This document shows, in pieces, positions 12,101 to 24,100 of a stretch of DNA of 64,000 nt. Position 1 is the stretch's first letter; the number at the start of each line of letters is the position of its first letter. The notes beneath the pieces were generated by a model. It was not told the origin of the DNA. It worked only from the letters and a program-made list of their open reading frames with translations, and searched no databases. Location: contig CM063252.1 of the NCBI GenBank assembly GCA_032158295.1, positions 18,310,036-18,374,035 on the forward strand, read 5' to 3'. Source of the DNA: Pycnopodia helianthoides. Taxonomy: Eukaryota; Echinodermata; Asteroidea; Forcipulatida; Asteriidae. Made by a program: the position numbers and the translations under genes.

Positions 12101-15100
12101 TTTTTATATATTTTGATTGGCACCTTGTTTTTGTAGACGGGGAAGAGTCTGATGAAGACAATAATGACGAGCACGAGATGGAGAAGCAGATGGGTGACGT
12201 GGACCAGCCTGGAGCGGACATGCTAGATGAAAGGATGTGGGGAGATGAGGAAGACGAAGAGGAAGGGAAAGATGGGGAGGAAGAGAAGAAGAAGAAAGAG
12301 GAGTTTGGCGAAGGCAAAGGAGAAGAGTCAAGGACGGACATGGTTGCTAAAGATGATAATCAAGGTATTGGGCAGGAGACTTTTTTATCTGATTCAGTCA
12401 TTTTTGATGTCTTCCTGGAGCACGTTCGGGTGGGTGACTAGAGTCGACTAGACTTAATCATAGTGGATCTAGATGTCACTCGAATGCTGCGTGGTTTGAC
12501 TAGCTAGTCCAACTGGATCAACCTAGCCCCGGAGCACTGCCGAAGTTACCTCACTTGGTCAAGATGGCGGTTAGGTTTACGTGGCGGAGAACGCTCTGTA
12601 GACTCCTGCAATCACACAAACAGTTGGTTAAACGATAAATGATTATATTTGCCAATAAAATATGTCAATTGTTAAAATAATAGTTGACCTTGCAGGGTAT
12701 TATGCAAGTAAATTTGTTATTTGCCAATACATTTGTTTCCGTTTGATCTGTCATCGCTTTGTTGGGTTGCAATATTTGACGAATCAATCGACTTAACTCG
12801 TTTGAGTGAAACATAGACCCCGCATGCGTGATTTACATGGCAAATTGACTAAAGGTCAGCACCGGAACTTGCTCCCGGTCTTACAAAGAGGTAGCTATCG
12901 ACCAAATTCACCTGATGCCACCACCACAGTAAATCCTAGGCGCGCCATTTTGGGAGTCAACTTGCCTGTGTGTTTTGGTGGGGGGGGGGGGGGGGGCGCT
13001 GCGTGTGCAGTCTGGTGTGCAGTATATCTTTGCACGCTATGGTTGACTCCCCAAATTGTAATCTAGCAAACGGCAGAGGACAAACACAACTTTTTCGGGT
13101 GTTGTTTGTTTATCAGGACAGGAACACAATTGTACATTCTAGGTTGGTGCTTTAAGTTTCCAGTTTCAACTCCCATGTTAAGCACTTGACGTTGGATGAC
13201 ATCTCAGTCAGCTCTTTTCTAAACTGAATGACTGTGGACATTAATAAATGTTTCAGAACAACTTCAGAATGTCATCTGTTTGGTTGGTTGACCGGTTGAT
13301 GTGTATTTACGCCCCCAGACAAGCCATTAAGTAGGGTGCATAGGCGTGCTATGCTTTGTTTCCCCCTTACAAAAGAGTGACAAAGGGTACTGGAACTCAT
13401 GCTAGAAATTTCTCTTTTGAGGGGCTTATTATGTAGTTCTTGATTCCTGGACCTTTGTCCTTATGTTTTAAAAACAGGGATTATGACAGATCGATAGGCT
13501 GCCACCATTGTTTATCATTGTATTCGGTAAATTGGAGGCAAGTCCCAGATACCAGCATACCATGGCCGATTATTGGCCGTGGCTGGCGGCGAAGGCTTGG
13601 GTCTATTCATGGAAAGATATTTCATAATTTCTCAAAAGCATTTTCAGAGAACTCTGTTTCAGAGAATTTAATTTGTTTAGTCGAGGTTTCATTGTGACAA
13701 CGATATAAACAAAGAATTTCTTTTGAAGGTCCAAAAAGTACAGAAAAATAATACATTGCAGAGGCACAGTAAAGATTTTAAAATACAACTGGGAAGTGGT
13801 TAAGGTCACAAATAGTACAGTGCATACAGAGATTGTTGAGTCAAAGATTTTATGCACAATCATGCTTCAGTTTTAATTCAACAAATCAAAATTCCTTTTA
13901 AAAACTGAGGTTTATGGACAATAATCTCGTACAGAGTAGCAAGTTTCTAAAACTGAACGTTAAGATTGATTTCCTGATCGTTACGGACAATTCCTTAACT
14001 TCAGGAGCTGCAGATGACAAAGGAGATGACGAGAAAGAAGGCAAGAAGGCGAGGAAGAATCAGGAGAGAACAATGAGATCAGAACCAACAATCTAGAACC
14101 AAAAGATGAGGTAAGAAATCTCAAATCAGTCAAACTGGACATTGTTCATGATGGAGTGATTTGAGGTAAAGCAAATCTCAAATCTGTCAAACTGGACATT
14201 GTTCATGATGGAGTGATTTGAGGTAAAGTAAATCTCAAATCAGTCAAACGACACTGTTCACGATGGAGTGACTTGAGGTAAAGTAAATCTCAATCAGTCA
14301 AACTGGACATTGTTCACGATGGAGTGATTTGAGGTAAAGTAAATCTCAAATCAGTCAAACCGGACACTGTTCACGATGGAGTGATTTGAGGTAAAGCAAA
14401 TCTCAAATCAGTCAAACTGGACATTGTTCATGATGGAGTGATTTGAGGTAAAGCAAATCTCAAATCAGTCAACTGACATTGCTCATGATGGAGTGATTGA
14501 GGTAAAGCAAATCTCAAATCAGTCAAACTGGACATTGTTCACGATGAAGTGATTTGAGTAAAGCAAATCTCAAATCAGTCAAACTGACATTGCTCATGAT
14601 GGAGTGATTTGAGGTAAAGCAAATCTCAAATCAGTCAAACTGGACATTGTTCACGATGAAGTGATTTGAGGTAAAGCAAATCTCAAATCAGTCAAACTGG
14701 CATTGTTCGTGATGGAGTGATTTGAGGTAAAGCAAATCTCAAATCAGTCAAACTGGACATTGTTCATGATGGAGTGATTTGAGGTAAAGCAAATCTCAAA
14801 TCAGTCAAACTGGCATTGTCCGTGATGGAGTGATTGAGGTAAAGCAAATCTCAACTCATTATACATGCATACAAAATCAAATTGTCAAAATGTTTACTCT
14901 CTAGGGTGACTTTAACGATGATGAGGTGGACCCTCGTAAAGCCAACGAGCCCCCTGAAGCTCCAGTACCTGATGATCTTGACATCCCAGATGATCTCAAC
15001 TTGGATGGTGGGAAACTGGATGAAGAGAATCAAGATGGGGAAATGGAAAACCAAGGTTAGTAGAAGTTACCCGTCTGGATTGAAAAATGGAAGACAAATT

Positions 15101-18100
15101 CTAATACTCATGAAAATAAACTTTAATTTCAACTTCACGTTTATACAAAACTTCTGCCCTAAAAATTCACAAAAGATAAAAGACAATCACAGTTTTGTGT
15201 CTTCTTTTTTAAAGATGAAACAAATCCATTTGACATTGAGACTAAACTGCCAGATGAAAAAGAACACCAAGATGAAATGGGAGAGCAGACTGACCATGAG
15301 GATGATGCTGGAAACCAGGGGGAAGGTGACCAGGATGAGGCCAGGAAGGAAGAGGAAGAAGTGGGCGGAGACGGTGCAGAGGAAGAGAAGAGTGGGGAGG
15401 AGGATGCAGGTGGAATGGAACAGGAGGATGGAGATGGGACTGATGAGGACAATGATGGGGAAGAGCAAGGAGGAGGAGTTGGGGTTGAGCCTCAGGTTGG
15501 TTGCAAAGGATTTTATTTGGCTTTGTCAGCCAGATGGAGACTGAGATTGGTCGGGTCAAGATGAAGAGCAAGACCAACATTAAGACCTGGAGGTCCAAGA
15601 TAGAGACTGAGACCAGAGCCAAGACTTGGTTAGAAACCTTCGAGTCTGAGACTGAAAACAAGACTCAAAGGTTCTGGACGAAGACTTATACCAAGACCCA
15701 AAGAATCACGATTAAGACAAATGCCCTTTTTTGAGTCCACGACTTTGGCTTCAGTTCCGGCTTCATGTCCATGAGTTTGTTTCGGAAACATGCGCTTTTG
15801 GTATGAGGCTTAGACAGACAGACAGAACCTAAGCCGGACCTGAAGCCAAAGTCATCGTTTCAAAAAGCACCTGAGACAAACCTTAAGGTCTGAGACTGAG
15901 AGCTAAAGGTTGAGGATTGAAGTGGAGACCAAGTCCAAGATGCAAAAGGGACCCGCCTTAAAACCAATAGGCCTGACGAGACTAAGCCTAAGATCTTAAG
16001 ATCCAAAACTGACACCAAAATCCAGGAGATTAATTCTAAATCCATTGGAAGTCCTAAAATTGTGACGTCGAGGTTGAGCACAGAGTCAGAACCCCAAGAT
16101 CAAGACTTAAAGGCTTGCATATTTTAAAGCATTTTTTATTAATGTCAACTAAAGAAATTGGATGATAAATGAAAAAAAACTGTGATGTTATGTTTAATAC
16201 AGGATGAAGATGGGGATGAGCCTATACCGGAGGATTCGAATACAGACTATAAACCTGACCAGGCACATCACCCACAGGCAATGCCAGAACCTGCTGAGAA
16301 TTACGGCAAGTCACAGGAGAAGACGGAAACGATGCAAGAGCAAGCCATCCAGGAGGATGCAGGCAAATCTGAGGAGGAAAAAAACAAGGAGGTACGAGGC
16401 TTGTTGATAATTCTTTGTTTCCAAAGGTTTATTGGTACCGGATTCGTGTTCCTGCAAAAACGTAATTTTCCAGTGGTAAAGACATCCGATCTAGAAAGCG
16501 AACGGTGGGTTCGATTCCCACCTGAGGTTTTTGTGAAGGTTTCTTCTCTGTAGGATTGGGAAAGCAATGAGTATGATAAAGTGCTTTGTTAACATGGGTG
16601 TTGTGCCAAAACTGAAAGTAGTAATGTCAGGCCAAAATATGACACTATTTTAGATCTTTGAAGACATATCTTAAAGGCCCTGTACACTATTGGTAAGATC
16701 GAAAAACACAAATGTTCACAGATTCACACATAACTTACATGATTTAAAGTAAGTAATGGTAGAAAATGCCTAAAATGCTATCGTTTCTGAGAAATGAGTA
16801 AAACAATAGTTTTTATCACGCGTGATAAAAACTCGATGTTTGAAAAAACAGAAAACACAAAAGGTCTCTTTTTACTATTTTTTCATGATCTCGATGACCA
16901 ATTGAGCTCAAACTTTCACAGGTTTGTTTGTTCATACATATGTTGAATCACACAAAACATGAACACTGTCTGCGACTATTTTGTCAGCTCCACCAGTCCT
17001 GTATAATACCTTTAAGAGTTGAAGAGTATGCTAAACTAAACATTATTTACTTGTATCTTACAATGTCATCTGTTGTGAGAGAACCACTTGTGTGAATTAC
17101 TTTCACTCTTTTATGACCCGTCTTCTTCACTGTAGATTGTTTACCTTGCTGTAGATGTTTATTTTATTTGTGTTTTTGTTTGAATTTGCGGGAGGAGTGG
17201 GGAAGCAGAATAAAGAAACTTAATTTTGAATGAACAAAGAAAACTTGACTGGAACTGGATTAATCTCGTTTAAGTGCAGTTTCAATCAAAGGCAATAATC
17301 TACATTCACACAATAATTTGTTTACGTAAGTAAATAACAGTCCTAACAACAGTTAATTTTTCTGTTAACTGACAAAATACATTAAGATGATTATAAAATG
17401 ATACTTTAACAGAAAGAAAACGTAGGGAGTGCAGAATCATCCCTTCAAGAAGGCCACGAAGGCGCCGTTCCATCCAAGACCGTCCCTCGTGAGAACAAGT
17501 CCGAGCAACGGCAAAATTACAAGAGGCAGCCGGGGCAGTCTGACGCCGAACGTAGCTTGGGCTCGGCAGATGAGAGGGTACACAAGCGCCTCAGGACAAC
17601 AGAAACACCGGATGACCAACAAGAGGAGAAGGGAGAACAGGTGAGAAATATAACCATCGTAATAATTCATTCAATGAAGATTGTGTCTGCTGACACTCAA
17701 ACCATAGCAAATATACACAAATATCTTGTTTTGATTGCCACCATAAAGGTCCAATAACTGTTATTATATAATGTGTTACTAATAGAAGTTGATGTGTTGA
17801 AGTTGCAGCTTACAGACATGAATGCAGAGGTCAGATATATTTTTTGTCAGTAATGTTATGGGGATACATCCTCCAGATTGAGGGAAGGCCTCTGCCCATT
17901 ATTCTGTTCTTTTTATCTATTTGTGGTGACGAAGAGAGTCTGTAAATCATTTTACATGTAACACCCAGGAGGTCTATGTGGATTCATCCTCTAGACCAAG
18001 GGGAGACCCAGACCCACTACCCTAGTTCTTTATTTGTGGTGATGTAGAGAGCCTTTAAAAATGTAACACCCAGGAGGTTCAGGGGGCTTGATCCTCTAGA

Positions 18101-21100
18101 CCAAGGGGAGACCAAGACCCACTACCCTAGTTCTTTATTTGTGGTGATGTAGAGAGTCTTTAGAAATGTAACACCCAGGAGGTTCAGGGGGCTTGATCCT
18201 CTAGACCAAGGGGAGACCCAGACCCACTACCCTAGTTCTTTATTTGTGGTGATGTTGAGAGTCTTTAGAAATGTAACACCCAGGAGGTTCAGGGGGCTTG
18301 ATCCTCTAGACTAAGGGGAGACCAAGACCCACTACCCTAGTTCTTTATTTGTGGTGATGTAGAGAGTCTTTAGAAATGTAACACCCAGGAGGTTCAGGGG
18401 GCTTGATCCTCTAGACTAAGGGAGACCAAGGACCCACTACCCTAGTTCTTTATTTGGGGTGATGTAGAGAGTCTTTAGAAATGTAACACCCAGGAGTTCA
18501 GGGGGCTTGATCCTCTAGACTAAGGGAACCAAGACCCACTACCCTAGTTCTTTATTTGTGGTGATGTAGAGAGTCTTTAGAAATGTAACACCCAGGAGGT
18601 TCAGGGGGCTTGATCCTCTAGACCAAGGGGAGACCCAGACCCACTACCCTAGTTCTTTATTTGTGGTGATGTTGAGAGTCTTTAGAAATGTAACACCCAG
18701 GAGGTTCAGGGGGCTTGATCCTCTAGACCAAGGGGAGACCCAGACCCACTAACCTAGTTCTTTATTTGTGGTGATGTTGAGAGTCTTTAGAAATGTAACA
18801 CCCAGGAAGTTCAGGGGCTTGATCCCAAGGTATTAGCCAGCAATGCAACCGGGCGTCTTTTGGACGCCCTATTTTGTTTTTGGACGTCATGAAAAACTGT
18901 CAGACGCCCTTGAAAACGCCCTGTTTATTTGGCCAAGTAAATTTTACGTACACTGTATACAAAAATATTACATCCAAATACCAGTGTTGTGACTACACTA
19001 GTCTGGCTGGTCGCAACTAACCAGTCAGCCCTCTCTGAATTTCTTGTATTTATTTGCTGTTAGAGTCCGAATGATGAGCAAGCTGAGAAGGACGAGACCT
19101 CAGACCTCTATGAGCACATCAAGGATGCGACGTCTCGCTACGACACCCAGATGATGGATGCTGCCTCAGAAGATCAGCTGATGGAGGAGCAACCAATGCC
19201 CAATCAGGAGGAAGAAGATGCAGCTGCCATGGAAACAGATGAGGAGGTTGTGCCTCTAGATGAGGAGGGAAAGGAGAAGGATGTAAGTGTCAACTTTTAT
19301 GAAAGTGTTTCTCTTTTAGCCTTAGAAATGGTCTTATGGATTTTTCTTCTTAGGTAAGCAAGGAATCTGTGCTTAAAATGAAGGGAAAAGTATTGGAGGA
19401 AAGGCTAACAGGGAAAGGGGAAGCATAGAAGAGTTAGGACATGTCTCCATTTTACCAAGTGCTACAATTGCACTAGAGATGAGTTAGCTGAAGGGATCAA
19501 CCTAAATTGCTGAGCAACTGAGAGAATTAATTTTTGTAGTTTTTATGGCTTGTCTTAAGATGAGTCTTGCTATTTTGTTGAATTGATCCCAGGAATGGTA
19601 GAAGAGATTGATTTCGATCAGGATGTTTTCAAACTAGGATTCAAACTCATTCCTTCTCATTTTCTGCTGAGAATCTGTAGTGTGGGCACTTTTGAATTTT
19701 GCATCAAGTTCTATCGGAGTTTGGGATTGGACTTATCTTTCTATTTGTTACTTTTTGTGTTTCTTTGCTTGTCTCATTGCATCTGTTGAGAATTTTTGTG
19801 ACTTTTAGATTACTTGTTTGTTTGTTTATTTGATTTTGGCACAGCCACTTATCATTGTTTAACATTGTTTTTGTTGTAAAGCGCCTTAGAGTATGTCTTT
19901 TCATAAACGTCAGCGCTGTATACATTCTTTATTATTATTCAAGGAATCTGGGAAAATTGAGAGCGTTCCAGGGAGTAAGATCAAGGCTGGAGAGAGAAGA
20001 GCCAAGGAAGACGAGTCGGATGAACCAAACCCAGATGTAACACAGGGAGAAGAGACGGTAGATGGAACAGCTAGTGGAGGTAAGGTTCACACATATTGAC
20101 TAGAGCGCTGACCTGCCTTGTGTGTTGAAACAGTGTGGGAGAGTTCCATGTTTGTGTACAAACCTACATGTATGTCAAAGTGTGAGTTGTTGTACAACTA
20201 TTTGCATGTCAGTGCTTTATTCATTATCAGTGCGTTACATAATCAACTTGGTGAGAACTTAAACACAAGTGGAGGTGTAATAGGGCCGAGTGTTCTAGTT
20301 CACCAAACTCAAGTTCTGGTGTTGTCGGTAGCAGAGTGTGGGTTCGAATCCTGATAGTGGCACATGTCCTTCAGCAAGGCGCTTAACCATAGTTGCTTCA
20401 TCCTTTGGTTTAGGCTTAAAGGAGTAAGTCCTGTGTGTTATGTAACGCATGTAAAAGAGCCAAGAACACTAATTTGTGTTATTTTTTTTTTTTAATGAGA
20501 TATCGCCTAACTCACAAGGCCGAACGGCCACTCAAGGTGAGGGCTACACTTAACTGATTTGGGCTGTTGACCCAAATCAACTGACACCAGAGGCACGTTG
20601 CCATCTACTCCTTGGGCTGAAACAGCGTTATACCCCCTTCACAGTCCGTAAGGATGTAGGCATGGGTATCATCCACTGGGAGCCTGGCTGGTAGAGCAGA
20701 ATGCACTACCTTCCCAACTTTTTACGAAGCAATTATGATTAAGTGCCTTGGGCACAAGTGTCATGACCGGGATTCGAACCCACACTCTGCTGCTGACAAC
20801 ACCAGAGCTTGGGTCCGGTGAACTAGACCACTCGACCATGACACGCCACGAGCACCTTATTGGTAGATACAGATGCTATATTAGACTCCGGCATGATAAT
20901 ATTATTATTACTATTAATTTGATGTGCCTATAATTTGAATAGACATCTAGCAAGATCCAGCCCAATAGAGGTGTCCTTTTTTAGGGGAAAACTGTTCTGC
21001 CCTAAAAAGAACAAAGTATCAGGCCTGCATCATTTATCTCACAGATTGCAGAGCTGCATGATTATTTGTGAAGTAATTTGGATTACAAATATCACCTTGA

Positions 21101-24100
21101 TATTTTATAACAGATGTGAGTGACATCAGTAAGATGCAGGGCTCGACTATTCACACAACCCTTGACCTGCTATCCCATGATGCAACGCCACAGTCATTTA
21201 TGAACATGGAGGAGCTGGAAGCACTACGCCAGGAGATGGAACAGCAACTGAGCATGCTCAGTCAGAAACAGGGAACAGCCGAAGAGGTAAATCAAGTAGA
21301 GGCGTTGATTTTGATTTGTGTTTACTTCATGAACAAATATTCCGAGACACGATAAAACCATAAACCCTTGTAGATAATTCTCAATCCAAATCTAGTGGCA
21401 TGGGTGGTTACTGGCTAGTGCATAAAGCGCTCGCCTCTCACCCTGGTTCACCTCCCGGCTAAGGCCATATGTGAGTAGAGTTGTGAATTTTTTTTTTTTC
21501 CTATGCCATAAGGGTTTTTTTCTCAGGGCCCTCCAGTTTTCCAGTTTTCTGGCTCATATGTGGGTTGGTGTTGGGCGATATGGGCCACAGGGGCCCTTGA
21601 AATACTCAAACACCTTGTAGCTGCGTCTTTCACAAATTCAGCTTTTCAGCTGCAAGTAAGGATGATTAGCCTCCAAATTTATTATTATTATATTACAGTT
21701 CCAGAACCTTCTGCTTTCAAAAGCAGATATCCAAACCCCACTAGACGACTGTGCGTGCCAGTGACCAATTTCATAAAACTTGTAAGCAGATGTTTTCTGC
21801 TTTCAGGGTGGGGCTTAGCAGAATTTCTTTTTCATAAACTAACGTGTAAAAGACATGCTGACTTGACAGTGGTTCTTGTAAGTAGATGACTGCAATTGGG
21901 CTGTGGTGAAACATGCCCGATGGCGTATAACAAGACACTCTGTTTACAAACCATTATTTGTTATTTGTCTTGCAGGAGAGAGAAGCTCAGGAGACATGGC
22001 ATCGGTACGAGTCGTTGACGTCAGGTCTAGCGAGGGATCTCTGTGAACAGCTCAGACTGGTCTTGGAACCTACAAGAGCCTCCAAACTAAAGTAGATTCT
22101 ATTTGCTTGTTTTCATATAGCACTCATCGTTTTTTGCCATTGAAAATAATTACCAAGTATGATATGTCATGAGCATAGAGTTATATATAAGAACTAGAGG
22201 GCGCACTAGCCAAGTTACGTGACTCATCGCGCGGGTGGTGCGGCAATGTTTTAAGTACCACTACCATTACTTTACTGTACGGGAAAACAACAACATGAAC
22301 ACCGAGCGCGTGATGCGTGCATTTTCCATACGCACATCGTATACTTCGTACTCGATTTTGCCCTCTATTAAATGGCACTCGTGTCTCCTTGCGGTCCCGG
22401 CGCGTTTGTGCACGCAGTATTGCCAGTGCGCCCTCTAGTTCTTATATATAACTCTATGGTCATGAGGGAGATAGGTGACATCACTTGCCCATGTTTGGTG
22501 GGTTCCCTGTACCCACAATGCCAATGTTCTTAGGATTCTTTTACAAGAAGAGGCCAGACTGTTTGTCCTTCTAGCCTCCATTTGATGACATTGAGATGAA
22601 TGCAAGAAAAGCAGATGTCCAATGGAAGTCATCGGTTGTGTCTAAATTAAGTGGGTTTAGTTCCAGTTTTGATGAGTTCTCAATAGCTTGCATAACAAGA
22701 ATAACATGACGTGCGCCCCATCAGGCAAACTTTTGTTCTTTTCATCAAAACAGCTGGTCCAGCTTCATGTTGTTGGTTACCATAAACAAAAAAATCTATG
22801 CTTACTGTTTCAGAAAATTCCATGCTTACGTATATTTTACAGGAATAATACAACTAGCTGTTGCAAACTGCTTACCAACCAAAAGGACCTGTGGTGTCGT
22901 TGCAAAAAATAGTTAGTGGCCTGACGTTTTGACCTTAGCAGAGTCGTTCTTTAAGGCTAAATTTTTGAAATCCTAGGGTCGAAACATCAGGCCACGACTT
23001 TATTTGCGTATATTACAGGTTAGAAAGGAATTTGTGCTTAAGCCCATAAGAGTACCTGACGTTACTAGTTTAAGCATTCTTTGTTTCACTTTACACTAAC
23101 CTTGTAAGCAGAGAATGATGACTGTAAGCACAAAATTGTGCAGTAAGCAGTCTTTGTAATTGTACCCAGCTCTGAAAAGGAGAGGAGAAAATTGTGCCTT
23201 TTTTCCCCCACAAAACCTTGAAGCATTCACAGTCCTTTATAATTGATCAGGTAAAAGGCAAACATGAATTTTTTTTCTGATTTTTCTTCTTCCTTACCAA
23301 GGGGTGACTTCCGAACAGGTAAACGCATCAATATGCGTAAAGTGATCCCGTACATTGCAAGTGGGTTCCGCAAAGATAAGATTTGGTTGCGACGAACCAA
23401 ACCAAGTAAGAGACAGTACCAGATCCTACTTGCCGTGGATGACTCGTCTAGTATGGCCGACAACCGTTCCAGACAAGTAAGAGAAAATCTCCAATACACT
23501 ACATTAAATTAAGTCAAAGTGTTTTCGTTTTTCAGTTTAATTGCTATAAACAGCTGTTATTGTGATTTCATCTGCACAATAGATGTTCAGACCTGGGGCA
23601 AACGATATAACAGCCCAGCAATATGGCACTCAAAGTAGAAGTGGCATAAGTGAATCGTGTAGAATGGGTGTATGGTGTTACATCAAATCAAACATCCAGG
23701 ACCTTAATGTGACATTCTCCTCCGTTATGGATCAGCTCAAACATTTGGGTGGCGTGTCGTGGCCGAGCGGTCAAGAGCACCAGACTCACGCTCTGGTGTT
23801 TCTGATCGACAGAGTGTGGGTTCGAGTCCCTGTCTTGACACTTGTGTCCTTCAGAAAGATGCTTGCTTCATCGTTCGGAGGGACATAAAGGCGTGTGTTG
23901 TATATGAATGCACGAAAAAGAACCCAGTGCACTTATTGCTAAGAGAAGGGGTTCGCCCTGCTGTTTCAGGCATCCAATGCATATACATATAATGCAGTTC
24001 CATTTATGCAAATTTTGGTTTCTGTATTTTACCGATAAGATACAGATTTCATACCTAGTTCAGGGTTTGTTAATAACATCAAATACAAGCCATTCAATAC

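Noticed and set aside
12066..12341. Ser/Pro-rich minus-strand ORFs (also 15159-15661)
   Set aside because: Antisense shadows of the Glu/Asp-rich MDN1 exons.
15501..15734. K/T-rich frame continuing past the MDN1 exon end
   Set aside because: Degenerate AGAC simple repeat; phase and homology support splicing at 15495.
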